64,000 nucleotides of DNA from an uncultured Pseudomonadales bacterium (GCA_958296295.1 OY282460.1:2294001-2358000), one strand, 5' to 3'. Shown: positions 54,032 to 62,506, counted from the first letter of the stretch. Numbers and translations: made by a program. The notes: generated by a model not told the origin, from the sequence alone.

Positions 54032-54999
54032 GTTGCCGGCTCGAAATCCCCGCCCCAAGCAGCTTGGTAGCTCTTGGCGAAGTCGTCGTAGCGGTGCGTT
54101 TGCGTGCCTATCGACCGCAGGGCGTCGGCCGCGGCCACGTTCCCCGCGCGCACCGCCACGCGGACGCTCGCGCCACGCAACCGGGCATGGACGAAGCCGC
54201 CGCGGAACGCGTCGCCGCAGCCGGTGGGATCGACCACTTCGGCCGCGAGCGCAGGCTCGTGGCCGCGGCCTTCGGTGCGCGAACGCCAGCACGCGCCGTG
54301 CGCGCCTTGGGTGACGACGAGCAGATCGAGGGCCGCCAAGGCGCCGTCGCCGACCATCCGGCGCAGCGTCTCGTGCTCGAACTCGTTGACGATCACGGCG
54401 CGCGACCCCCGCACCAGCCGCCCGGCGTCGTCGGCGGGGAAGTCCGTGATGTTCTGGCCGGGATCGGTAAGAAACGGAATGTTGCCGGCGCGCATCACTT
54501 GGGCGGCGGCGATCATGTTGGCGGGCACGTCCGGGGCGAGAACCGCGAACGCGAAACGGCCATCGGCCACGAACCGGCCGAGCCGCCGGGCCGCATCGGG
54601 CGTCCATGCAGGCCCGCCGAAGAACGCGGTGAACTGGTTGTCCCGCCGATCCGTGAACACGAACGCGTGGGCGCAGTAGGGCGCCGGCGTTCGGTTGACG
54701 CCGCTCACGTCCATGCCAAGGGCCTCGAGATGCGCGGCGTATTCGGCGTCGAAGTCCTCGCCGACGAACACGAACGGCGCCGGATCGTCGCCGAGCGCCT
54801 TGAGGGTGTAGGCGATGTTCATGGCGCAGCCGCCGAACCGCCTGTCCACGCGGTCCAGATGCACGGACAGATTGATGCCTCGATGTCTCGGCAACTCCGC
54901 GAACGCGCCGGGATAGCGGCCGATGTGATCTATGGCGAGCGTGCCGGTGACGAGCACGCGGACGGGCGGATGGCGCAATGTGGTCTCTCGCGGGGGCAA
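54028..54999 (-). CDS. PfkB-family sugar/nucleoside kinase
   Basis: 323 aa ribokinase-fold kinase. Seen: RRFGGCAMNIAYTLKALGDD (substrate Gly-Gly motif) and VVDPTGCGDAFRGGFVHARL (anion hole and catalytic Asp, DTxGxGD). The fold resembles adenosine/ribokinase-type enzymes. The frame begins at TTG 54999; GTG 54957 (VLVTGTLAIDHIG) is an equally plausible start. It is divergent from the NupC-type nucleoside transporter, which favours a nucleoside (adenosine-like) substrate. Confidence 0.82.
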   Translation of the reverse strand: MPPRETTLRHPPVRVLVTGTLAIDHIGRYPGAFAELPRHRGINLSVHLDRVDRRFGGCAMNIAYTLKALGDDPAPFVFVGEDFDAEYAAHLEALGMDVSGVNRTPAPYCAHAFVFTDRRDNQFTAFFGGPAWTPDAARRLGRFVADGRFAFAVLAPDVPANMIAAAQVMRAGNIPFLTDPGQNITDFPADDAGRLVRGSRAVIVNEFEHETLRRMVGDGALAALDLLVVTQGAHGACWRSRTEGRGHEPALAAEVVDPTGCGDAFRGGFVHARLRGASVRVAVRAGNVAAADALRSIGTQTHRYDDFAKSYQAAWGGDFEPAT

Positions 55000-55024
55000 C
55001 TGCGCGTCAACACCGGATCATCGC

Positions 55025-55045
55025 ACAGGCGTGCGCCTGTAGTAT
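55025..55045 (+). promoter_or_regulatory. 16-bp palindrome abutting a -10 element
   Basis: ACAGGCG-TG-CGCCTGT at 55025-55040, then TAGTAT (55040-55045) as a possible -10 for the transporter. It lies in the divergent region between the kinase and transporter genes and is a candidate shared operator. Confidence 0.45.
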
Positions 55046-55173
55046 GGTGCCGTGGCGGATCGAGAGGATCGCACCGTCGGCGGCGATTCCAAGTGCCGAA
55101 CGAACGGGAGCGGACGGCGGCAATGGGCCGGCCGACGGGCTTCCCAACATCGGCAACGCGACAGAGGATCTTG

Positions 55174-56412
55174 ATGCAGGCCCTTGTTGGGATTTTGGTT
55201 TTGCTGGCGGTGGCTTGGCTGCTCGGCGAGCGGCGGCGCGAAGTGCGCTACCGCCAAGTGGCGACCGGTCTCGGGCTGCAGCTGGCCTTCGCGTTTGTGC
55301 TGCTCAACGTGTCGCAGTTAAGCGAAGGGCTGTTGCTGCTTCGCCATGTCGTGGACGCCATGGGCGCGGCAACCGAAGCCGGCACATCGCTGGTGCTCGG
55401 GTTCCTCGGCGGCGCGCCGGTGCCGTTCCAACTCGCGCCGGGAGAATCCTTCGCGCCGATTTTCGGGTTTCGCATCCTGCCGCAGATCATGGTCTTCAGC
55501 GTCGTGTTCGCGCTGCTTTGGCACTGGCGGGTGCTGCAATTCGCGATTCGCGGTTTCGCTTGGGCGTTGCGCAAGACCTTGGGGCTCGGCGGCGCCGTGG
55601 GAACGGCCGCGGCATCCAGCGTGTTTCTCGGCTTGGCGGAAGCGCCGCTGCTCATCCGCGCCTATCTGAAGAGCTTGTCGCGTTCCGAGTTCTTCGTGGT
55701 CATCACCTGCTGCATGTCCACCGTCGCCGGGTCGATCATGACGGCCTACGCCACCATTCTGGCGCCAGTGGTTGGCGGCGCCTTGGGGCATGTGCTGGTG
55801 GCGTCGCTCATCAACGTCATCGGCGCCGTGGTCATCGCCCGCATAATGGTGCCGGAACAGGCCGACGCCACCGCCGGCGATTTGGCCGACGCCCTCAAAT
55901 ACGACAGCGCGATGGACGCCGTCAGCCGCGGCACCTTGGACGGGCTGCGGCTGGTCGCCAACGTGGCGGCGATGGTGATCGTGCTGGTCTCGCTGGTGGC
56001 CCTGGTGAACTATGTGCTCGGCTACTTCGAGGCGTTTGGCGCGCCGCTGGCCTTGGAGCGCATCATCGGCTGGGGGCTGGCGCCCGTCGCCTGGCTGATG
56101 GGGGTTCCGTGGGCGGATGCTCCCCAAGCGGGGTCGTTTCTCGGCACGAAAGTGATACTCAACGAGTTCATCGCCTATTTGGAGTTCGCCGCGCACGGCG
56201 AGACGCTTTCCGAACGGACACGCCTCATTCTCACTTACGCCCTGTGCGGTTTCGCCAACTTCGGCAGCTTGGGCATCCTGATTGGCGGCATGGGCACCTT
56301 GGTGCCAGAGCGGCGGGCGGAACTTCTGCAATTGGGGCCGCGGGCGCTCGTGGCCGGCACGCTGGTTTCCTGTTTGACCGGCGCCATCGCCGGGTTGGTG
56401 ACGCGCTTCTAG
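55174..56412 (+). CDS. Concentrative nucleoside transporter (NupC/CNT family)
   Basis: 412 aa, about ten membrane segments. CNT hallmarks are FGFRILPQIMVFSVVFALLW, VGTAAASSVFLGLAEAPLLI (GxxE..P loop), CMSTVAGSIMTAYATIL and GTKVILNEFIAYLEF, ending in ALCGFANFGSLGILIGGMG. It imports nucleosides with Na+ or H+. Start ATG 55174 has GAGGA five bases upstream; the upstream open frame is non-homologous. Confidence 0.93.
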   Translation: MQALVGILVLLAVAWLLGERRREVRYRQVATGLGLQLAFAFVLLNVSQLSEGLLLLRHVVDAMGAATEAGTSLVLGFLGGAPVPFQLAPGESFAPIFGFRILPQIMVFSVVFALLWHWRVLQFAIRGFAWALRKTLGLGGAVGTAAASSVFLGLAEAPLLIRAYLKSLSRSEFFVVITCCMSTVAGSIMTAYATILAPVVGGALGHVLVASLINVIGAVVIARIMVPEQADATAGDLADALKYDSAMDAVSRGTLDGLRLVANVAAMVIVLVSLVALVNYVLGYFEAFGAPLALERIIGWGLAPVAWLMGVPWADAPQAGSFLGTKVILNEFIAYLEFAAHGETLSERTRLILTYALCGFANFGSLGILIGGMGTLVPERRAELLQLGPRALVAGTLVSCLTGAIAGLVTRF

Positions 56413-56432
56413 CGCGCCTTTCGGTTGCGTTG

Positions 56433-56453
56433 GCGGTTTGCTTCGCAAACCGC
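56433..56453. terminator. Bidirectional hairpin between convergent genes
   Basis: GCGGTTTGC-TTC-GCAAACCGC, a perfect nine-base stem between the transporter stop and the threonine aldolase stop. No T-run on either side. Confidence 0.5.
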
Positions 56454-56526
56454 GGTGCGCCTAACCCTTGGCTGTGGTCGGGGGGAAGCGTGCGTCGCCG
56501 CCGCGGCGCGTTGGCGGCCGCGCAGC

Positions 56527-57519
56527 TCAAACCAGCCCTCGCGCGGCGCGAACCGCGCGGTCTATCCCTTCGTCGTCGACGTCCAAGTGAACGACCCAGC
56601 GCGGGCCTGCGACCCGCACGCCGCGCTGCGCCATGTGCTCGATCATCCGTGCGACGTCCACGCCCGTGACGAAAATCATGTTGGTGTGGCGCTCCACTGT
56701 CAAACCGGCCCGGCGCAACCCGTCGGCAAGCCGCCCGGCACGCTCGTGGTCCTCGGCCAGTCTGCCCACATGGTGCGTGAGCGCGTGCAGTCCAGCGGCG
56801 GCCAAGACGCCGGCCTGCCGCATGCCGCCGCCAAGCATCTTGCGCCAGCGCCGCGCCTTGGCTACGAAGGCCGCGGGGCCGCACAACACCGAGCCGGCGG
56901 GTGCGCCGAGGCCTTTCGACAGGCACACGGACACGGAGTCGCAATGGCGTGCGATGTCCGTGGCGGCAACGCCGAGGGCCGCAGCGGCGTTGAACAGCCG
57001 CGCGCCGTCCAGATGCAGACGTAGGCCGCGAATGTCCGCGAGAGCCCGCGCCTTGGCGAAGTACGCTTCGCCGATGGGCTTTCCGGCTTGCGTGTTTTCC
57101 AAGCACACGAGGCGCGTCTTGGCGAAGTGGTCGTCGTCCGGCTTGATTGCCGCCTCGACGTCGTCAAGTGGCAGCGTGCCGTCCGGCGCGAAGGGGAGGG
57201 GCTGCGGCTGCACGCCGCCGAGGGACGCGGCGCCGCCGGCCTCGTAGCGATAGGCGTGGGCGTCCTGTCCAGCGATGTACTCCTCGCCTCGTTGGCAATG
57301 CGTGAGCACGGCGGTCAGATTGGATTGGGTGCCGCTCGGCACGAACAAGCCGGCCTCGTGGCCGAGACGTTCGGCGCATGCGGCCTGCAAGCGATTGACG
57401 GTGGGATCCTCGCCGTAGACGTCGTCGCCCACTTCGGCCGCGGCCATGGCCGCTCGCATGGCGGGAGAAGGTTTGGTCACCGTATCCGAGCGCAGATCCA
57501 CGATCACGCTCAGCGGCAT
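56527..57519 (-). CDS. ltaE: Low-specificity L-threonine aldolase
   Basis: 330 aa PLP enzyme splitting L-threonine or allo-threonine to glycine and acetaldehyde. The N-terminus VIVDLRSDTVTKPSPAMRAA is the family signature. AGLFVPSGTQSNLTAVLTHC, HLDGARLFNAAAALGV (PLP Asp) and SVCLSKGLGAPAGSVLCG (PLP Lys) follow. Start ATG 57519 (MPLSVIVDLRSD). It follows the ExbD-type gene by 90 bp on the same strand. Confidence 0.94.
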   Translation of the reverse strand: MPLSVIVDLRSDTVTKPSPAMRAAMAAAEVGDDVYGEDPTVNRLQAACAERLGHEAGLFVPSGTQSNLTAVLTHCQRGEEYIAGQDAHAYRYEAGGAASLGGVQPQPLPFAPDGTLPLDDVEAAIKPDDDHFAKTRLVCLENTQAGKPIGEAYFAKARALADIRGLRLHLDGARLFNAAAALGVAATDIARHCDSVSVCLSKGLGAPAGSVLCGPAAFVAKARRWRKMLGGGMRQAGVLAAAGLHALTHHVGRLAEDHERAGRLADGLRRAGLTVERHTNMIFVTGVDVARMIEHMAQRGVRVAGPRWVVHLDVDDEGIDRAVRAARGLV

Positions 57520-57609
57520 GGCGCGACGAATCAAGATTGTGACGCCAGGCGCGCCTCGGCAGCGGGCTTCGCCGCGCGACTTGGTGGGTGGTTTGGCGGC
57601 GATCTGGTG

Positions 57610-58017
57610 TTAGTGACCCGTTGCGAAGGAGATGTTGTACACGCCGGCTTGGCGCGCCGAATCCATGATGTGGATCATCGTCTCCGTAGTGGACTCCGGG
57701 TGAGGCTGAATGATCACCGGCGCCTCGGGATTTTCCGCGTGCAGGCGTTCGATGTTCGCCCGCACGGAGCGGATGTCCACGGTGCGCTTGGCGATCAGGA
57801 TGCGGTCGTGGCTGGTTATGCGCACCACGATGCTGCGTTTGTCCGGATCGACCGGCTGCACCGTGTCGTCTTCCGGTTGGTTCACGTCCAAACCGATTTC
57901 CTTCACGAACGTGGCCGTCACGATGAAGAAAATGAGCATGATGAACACGACGTCCAACATGGGCGTGAGGTTGATCTTGCTCTCGCGCTCTTCGTCACGT
58001 GCCCGCAATCTGCGCAT
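57610..58017 (-). CDS. ExbD/TolR-family biopolymer transport protein
   Basis: 135 aa. A short cytoplasmic N-terminus (RRLRARDEERESKINLTPML) leads into one transmembrane helix DVVFIMLIFFIVTATFV carrying the conserved proton-relay Asp (PMLDVVF). A periplasmic domain follows (GLDVNQPEDDTV... IIQPHPESTTETMIHIMDSA). It would be energised with an ExbB/TolQ partner to drive TonB- or Tol-type work, but no partner is adjacent. GGAGGG precedes ATG 58017. Confidence 0.92.
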   Translation of the reverse strand: MRRLRARDEERESKINLTPMLDVVFIMLIFFIVTATFVKEIGLDVNQPEDDTVQPVDPDKRSIVVRITSHDRILIAKRTVDIRSVRANIERLHAENPEAPVIIQPHPESTTETMIHIMDSARQAGVYNISFATGH

Positions 58018-58329
58018 GTTCCCTCCAGCAAACAAGCCGAGCCGCACGGTTGCATGACGACGCTGGCATCCCGAAGGCGGCTGCGCCCACGAACCGACTG
58101 CGCCAAAGCGTACCGCATACGCCGCCCACCCGCCACCGCTTCCGGCAGCGCCTCTCGGACGGGGCAGGGAGGCGAAAGGAGGAGTGTGAAAGAGGGGCCC
58201 GGAAGGGGCGAACGGGGCGGCGGCAGATGCCGAGCCGCCCAACCAAACGGCGGCGGGTTATGCTCAAGCCCTCGACCACGAGGGTACGAGGGCCTCGCCG
58301 ACCGGGTCTTTGGCGAACTGGGGGGAAGC
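58018..58329. other. Divergent intergenic region
   Basis: 312 bp between the ExbD-type gene and a membrane-protein gene. It contains a perfect stem CCCTCG-ACCA-CGAGGG at 58269-58284 and a GGGGGAAG site before ATG 58330. No small gene was recognised. Confidence 0.4.
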
Positions 58330-59076
58330 ATGGTGCAAAAACAAATTGACCTCGGGGAGGTTGTACGCGCGGCGGCGAGCCTCTTTGGCCGCAAGCTGCA
58401 CGTCTTCCTCGGCCTGTCGGCGCTTGGCGCCGTGCCGATGGTGCTCCTCGTGTGGCTGACGGCGCTCGTCGATGCGCTGAGCAGCGACGGCACAGGCGCA
58501 TGGTCGGGGTCCGAGCTGGTGGCACTGGCACTTGCGTTCCTGCTCGCCGCGGGTTCGTCTCTCGCCATCTGTTGGGCGCACGGCGGCGCCATCTATTTCA
58601 CCGTGCGAGCATTGCGAGGCAACCCGCCCACCTTTCTAGAGACGCTGCGGCAGGCGTTCGGCAGAATCGCGCATGTGTTTGTCGCGACGTTTTTGGCGAA
58701 CTTGGCGGCGACTGTCGGCTTGCTGCTGCTGGTGGTGCCCGGCATCGTCCTGTGGCTGATGTTCTGGGTGGTTACGCCGGCGGCGGTGGTGGAGGGACGC
58801 TTCGCATCCGCGCTGCCCCGCAGCCGAGCGTTGACCGATGGCCACAAGTGGCACCTCTTGGCCCTGCTCGCGCTGCTGCTGCTGGTGTTGATTCCATTTG
58901 CCATTGCGGTAGCGGGGGTGCTCGCGGTCGCCGCCCCTGTTGTCGCGCCGTTCGCGCTGCCACTCCTCCAAGCGGTGGTTTGGGTTGCTTGGGGCGTGGC
59001 CACCGCGACGAGCTATTACCACTTGCGGACGCTTGCGGAAGGTGAGCCGCAGCCAACGGACTTGGAGGCCGCGTGA
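58330..59076 (+). CDS. Multi-pass membrane protein, glycerophosphodiesterase-membrane-domain/YciC-like
   Basis: 248 aa with about five to six transmembrane helices (VFLGLSALGAVPMVLLVWLT, ATVGLLLLVVPGIVLWLMFW, LLALLALLLLVLIPFAIAVA). The VPGIVLWLMFWVVTPAAVVE then ALPRSRALTDGH segment is shared by many DUF975/YciC and GDPD-membrane-domain proteins of unknown role. GGGGGAAG precedes ATG 58330. No catalytic residues are visible. Confidence 0.75.
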   Translation: MVQKQIDLGEVVRAAASLFGRKLHVFLGLSALGAVPMVLLVWLTALVDALSSDGTGAWSGSELVALALAFLLAAGSSLAICWAHGGAIYFTVRALRGNPPTFLETLRQAFGRIAHVFVATFLANLAATVGLLLLVVPGIVLWLMFWVVTPAAVVEGRFASALPRSRALTDGHKWHLLALLALLLLVLIPFAIAVAGVLAVAAPVVAPFALPLLQAVVWVAWGVATATSYYHLRTLAEGEPQPTDLEAA

Positions 59077-59142
59077 TTTCGCGCCTCCCTCGGCGCCAAT
59101 CCTAGGGATGAGCTGCCGGGCAAGCGGCCAAGTTGGGGCCTG

Positions 59143-60324
59143 TCACACCACCCGATCGGCCCGCAGCCGTTCCACAGCGTCGGCGTCGTAGCCGAGCTCG
59201 GCGAGTATTTCGTTCGTGTGCTCGCCCAGCGTGGGCGCCCGGCGGCGAATGCCGACTTCGGCCTTTGAGAAATCCAACGGCATCCGCGCCACCGGAGCGG
59301 GCCGCGGCAGGCCGGGATAGTCCGTCGGCACCAGAAAGCCCTGGGCCACGACTTGCTCGTTTTCCAACGCTTGCGCGGGCGTCAACACTTCGCCGCAAGG
59401 GACCCGCGCCGCTTCGAGTTCGGCCACCGCTTCCGCGGTGGTGCGCTGGGCGGTCCACGCCGCCATGCGGCGGCTGATGTCCGCGGCGTTGTCGCCCCGG
59501 GCCTCGTCCGTGGCGTACCGGGGATCCGTCAGCCACTGCGGCTCACCCATCAACTTCGCCCAGCGTTCGAACAACGGATTGCCCACCACCTGCACCAACA
59601 GCCAGCCGTCGCTGGTTCGGAACACGTCGGTGGGCGCGGCCGTCTGGCCGCGATTGCCGGTGGCGGAGCGATTCTTGTGCAGGATGGCTTCTTCAATGAG
59701 CACGCCATTGGCCACGGTGAGCGCCGAGGCGAGCAGACAGCCCTCCACATGCTGTCCTTCGCCAGTGTTGGCCCGATGCAGAAGAGCGGAAACGGTGCCC
59801 AGGGCGTTCAACGTCCCCGTGGTGTAGTCCACATAGGGGAAGTAGTTCTTCATCGGCTCGTTCGGGTAGCCGGTGAGGTGCATGTTGCCGGACATCGCTT
59901 GCGCCACGCCGTCGAATCCCACGCGGTGGCCGTACGGGCCGCCGGCGCCGAATGCGGTGCTGGTGGTGAGGATGATGTCCGGCTTGATCCGCGAAAGGCT
60001 GGCGTAGTCCATTCCCATGGACGCCAGGGTGTCCGGCGGCAGGTTGGCGATGACGACATCGGCGGTGGCCACCAATTTGCGCAGCACATGCTGGCCTTCC
60101 GGCTTGCGCGGGTTCAGCGTGAAGCCGCGCTTGTTGCGATTGAGCGTGAGGAAGGCACTGCCATGGGCGTCTTCGGTGACCGGCGCGGTGAAGCGATCCT
60201 CGCTGCCGGCAACCTTCTCCACGCGTATCACGTCGGCACCCAAGTCGGCCAAAAGCGCGCCGCAGAACGGCCCGGCGATGTAGCGTCCGAAGTCCAGCAC
60301 CCGGACGCCGCGCAATATCTCCAT
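59143..60324 (-). CDS. Class III CoA-transferase (CaiB/BaiF family)
   Basis: 393 aa. The N-terminus GVRVLDFGRYIAGPFCGALL and LGADVIRVEKVAGSEDRF, followed by KRGFTLNPRKPEGQHVLRKL, are classic. The catalytic Asp lies in YFPYVDYTTGTLNALG. It transfers CoA between carboxylic acids; donor and acceptor are not predictable. A minus-strand TATAAT at 60359-60354 and GGGG upstream of ATG 60324 support the start. Confidence 0.92.
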   Translation of the reverse strand: MEILRGVRVLDFGRYIAGPFCGALLADLGADVIRVEKVAGSEDRFTAPVTEDAHGSAFLTLNRNKRGFTLNPRKPEGQHVLRKLVATADVVIANLPPDTLASMGMDYASLSRIKPDIILTTSTAFGAGGPYGHRVGFDGVAQAMSGNMHLTGYPNEPMKNYFPYVDYTTGTLNALGTVSALLHRANTGEGQHVEGCLLASALTVANGVLIEEAILHKNRSATGNRGQTAAPTDVFRTSDGWLLVQVVGNPLFERWAKLMGEPQWLTDPRYATDEARGDNAADISRRMAAWTAQRTTAEAVAELEAARVPCGEVLTPAQALENEQVVAQGFLVPTDYPGLPRPAPVARMPLDFSKAEVGIRRRAPTLGEHTNEILAELGYDADAVERLRADRVV

Positions 60325-60353
60325 TCCCCTGCCGACGGTGGCACAAGCGGCGC

Positions 60354-60359
60354 ATTATA
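60354..60359 (-). promoter_or_regulatory. -10 element TATAAT
   Basis: Minus-strand CTATAATGC, start site near 60347, leader about 23 nt for the CoA-transferase. The -35 is weak. Confidence 0.45.
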
Positions 60360-60392
60360 GATGCCCCGCGCGCACCGACCGCCGTGGTTGCC

Positions 60393-60421
60393 TGGAAGTC
60401 TGGTTCTGCATACAGTATTCT
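60393..60421 (+). promoter_or_regulatory. LexA-type boxed promoter of the AlkB-like gene
   Basis: CTGG-TTCTGCAT-ACAG at 60400-60415, one mismatch to CTGT-N8-ACAG. It lies in the spacer between a weak -35 TGGAAG (60393-60398) and -10 TATTCT (60416-60421), the geometry seen at imuA and imuC. It shares TGCATACAGTAT with the imuC box. Confidence 0.6.
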
Positions 60422-60475
60422 AAAGTCACGATATCTGGGAGGGCCCGCGGTGGCCGTAGGCCCGCAAGACGGAGC

Positions 60476-61360
60476 ATGTCCGGCCGATGGTTTGCGGCGG
60501 ACTCCGGCGATGCCGAAATCTGCCGCGTAGCGCGGAGCGTAGCGAAAGCCCTGAAGTGGCCATGCAACAAGGTCTCGATCGAGGATACGGAAGTGCCGAC
60601 ATCCGGCGCCGGCGAAGTGGCCGTTTGCAACGGTCGTCTCGAAGCGGTTGGCAGAGTGGATCTCGACTTGCCCCAAGGAACCTTTGATGTCGAGACCTTC
60701 CGCCGGCTTGTCGCTGCCGAGGGCGGCAAGCTGCCGCCACCGCCGATGTCTGAAATACCTGCCAAATCACCCAACATCGTCATCCCAAGCCTCACCTACA
60801 AGCGGGATTTCCTTGACGAAGAACACGAACGACACCTCATCGAATGGATCGATCAGCAAGCCTGGAGCACCGAACTGTCCAGACGTGTGCAGCATTACGG
60901 CTGGCGCTACGACTACGGGGCTCGCGAGGTGGATTCGTCAATGCGCCTCGGGGAACTTCCTGCGGAGCTTGAAGAACTCGCCGAACGCCTCTACGACAGG
61001 GGGCTCGTGCCCCAGATGCCCGATCAGGTCATTGTCAACGAGTATCGGGCTGGGCAGGGCATCAGCCCGCACGTCGACGCAAGAGGTTTCGCCGATGGCA
61101 TTGCAATGATCAGCCTGCTGGAATCTTGGGAAATGGCTTTTCACGCTCCCCGCAGCAAAGGTGGCAAGGTCGACAAAGTGCCTCGGCTACTCGAACGACG
61201 TAGCGTTGCCGTCATGCGCGGCGAGGCACGGTGCAAGTGGAAGCACGAGATCGCAAAACGAAAGTCAGACCCATATGTTGATCGGGCCGGCAAGAGTCGT
61301 AGGCGCGAACGCAACCGCCGCATCTCGCTGACATTTCGGAAAGTCCTACCGATGTCATAG
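60476..61360 (+). CDS. AlkB-like 2-oxoglutarate/Fe(II) dioxygenase
   Basis: 294 aa. The C-terminal about 200 residues form the dioxygenase: RRVQHYGWRYDYGAREVD, then QVIVNEYRAGQGISPHVDAR with iron ligands H199 and D201. H257 is in CKWKHEIAKR, and the 2-oxoglutarate Arg is in RRISLTFR. It would oxidatively demethylate nucleic acid. The RVQHYGWRYDY signature recalls ALKBH8-type enzymes. The first about 90 residues are not recognised; ATG 60749 would remove them. A LexA-type box upstream suggests SOS control. Confidence 0.87.
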   Translation: MSGRWFAADSGDAEICRVARSVAKALKWPCNKVSIEDTEVPTSGAGEVAVCNGRLEAVGRVDLDLPQGTFDVETFRRLVAAEGGKLPPPPMSEIPAKSPNIVIPSLTYKRDFLDEEHERHLIEWIDQQAWSTELSRRVQHYGWRYDYGAREVDSSMRLGELPAELEELAERLYDRGLVPQMPDQVIVNEYRAGQGISPHVDARGFADGIAMISLLESWEMAFHAPRSKGGKVDKVPRLLERRSVAVMRGEARCKWKHEIAKRKSDPYVDRAGKSRRRERNRRISLTFRKVLPMS

Positions 61361-61503
61361 CGGTGCGCGAACCCTCGCAGGGGGTTGTTGGCAGTCGCGG
61401 CGTTGCCTGAGACTTGCCGGCGCCACGCTGTCGAACCTGGCCGCCGCCTACGCCCGGTAGTGTCGATGCATTGCCAGTGTGGACGGCCGCGCGAGCGGCC
61501 AAC

Positions 61504-61553
61504 GGCGTGGAAACAGGCTCGCCAGGCCATTGACGCCGTCGCGCCCCTGTTCG
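61504..61553. repeat. Duplicated fragment of the acyl-CoA dehydrogenase start
   Basis: About 88 % identical (six differences in 50) to 62507-62555, the start of the acyl-CoA dehydrogenase gene. Similarity extends further left with a small indel. Confidence 0.75.
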
Positions 61554-61600
61554 CAAATGACGGTGCTTTTTGCGCCAAAGCGCGGTCCCAACACGCCATC
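61549..61600. repeat. Duplicated fragment of the Rpn-like remnant
   Basis: About 88 % identical to 62041-62091 (one gap, about five substitutions). It overlaps the preceding repeat by the five bases GTTCG, so the two duplicated pieces are joined at a microhomology. Confidence 0.75.
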
Positions 61601-61758
61601 GTCCGGCAGCGTCATGGGCAAACGGCGACGTGCCGCGGCGTACGGGGCATGGACGATCGCGTCGTTCGCCGAACCCGCTGTCCGTGGCCGAACGGCGCTT
61701 GTCACACCGAAACTCAACGCAGAGCCGTGCCAGCCGGCGCGCAACTCGCGTCAGGCAA

Positions 61759-62232
61759 TCAGCTGCTCGGGTTTCGCGGCAACGCCCGCAGGCCCCGGAG
61801 CAACTGCTGGCCGTCTTCGCAGTCCACGATCAGCGCGGCCATCGTCGCCGCCTGCTCCCGCCCATCAACCTTGGCGAGGCGGCGCGACACTTCCGCTCCG
61901 GCGGCGACGCCGAACCGCCTCTCGGCAATCTCGCGGAGCAGCGAGTATTCCCGCGCCCGGCCGAGCTCCACGCCGTCGGCCAATTGGCGCTCTTCCCAGT
62001 CCCTCAGGGTTTCCGCCAACATTGTCGGTTTCTCCAGCATGTTCACAAATGATGGCGCTTTTTCGCCAAAGCGCGGCACCAACACGCCATCGCCCAAACA
62101 TCGAACAACCTCGTCAAGTCCAGGTCGCCGGATTCGTCGAGCAGTTGTCCTACCCGACCGGCTGCGGACGGCAAACACCCCAAAGAGGCGGCTTCCAACG
62201 CCAACCACGCTCGAGGCGGTCCACGTCCTCAA
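61759..62232 (-). pseudogene. C-terminal remnant of an Rpn/YhgA-like (DUF4351-type) protein
   Basis: The frame contains MLAETLRDWEERQLADGVEL then REYSLLREIAERRFGVAAGA, the helical tail common in Rpn-family recombination-promoting nuclease relatives. The N-terminal PD-(D/E)XK domain is missing. Upstream residues LLDESGDLDLTRLFDVW appear in another frame near 62100-62150, which indicates a frameshift. Treated as non-functional; the family call is moderate. Confidence 0.4.
62041..62091. repeat. Parent copy of the Rpn-side repeat
   Basis: Counterpart of 61549-61600, lying within the Rpn-like remnant. Confidence 0.7.
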
Positions 62233-62496
62233 TCCAGCGATCGCCTAGCAGGCGCACCAAATCCGCGGCCATGCGGCGGTGAGATCAAGCGTCTGGCCGC
62301 ATGGTCGCTGTCCAAGCGGGGCTTGCGCATGGGGTGCAGTGTGCTCGACGGAACGCGCCTCAAGGAATGGCTTTAGGCTGACTCTGTCGTGCGTTCCGGC
62401 CGAAAATGGCGCGCGCCATCAACCACCGCGGGCATGTGGACACCGCCGGCCGGTGCCGACGGTGGCCGCACGGCCGCGGATGCGGCCGACGGTCTG

Positions 62497-62502
62497 TAGA
62501 AT
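62497..62502 (+). promoter_or_regulatory. -10 element TAGAAT directly before a start codon
   Basis: TAGAAT then seven bases then GTG 62510, a leaderless arrangement. No Shine-Dalgarno. Confidence 0.4.
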
Positions 62503-62506
62503 CATT

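Noticed and set aside
54029..54999. KDG kinase completing the alginate pathway
   Set aside because: PfkB fold fits, but it is 14 kb away, divergent from a nucleoside transporter, and lacks any specific link to the uronate locus.
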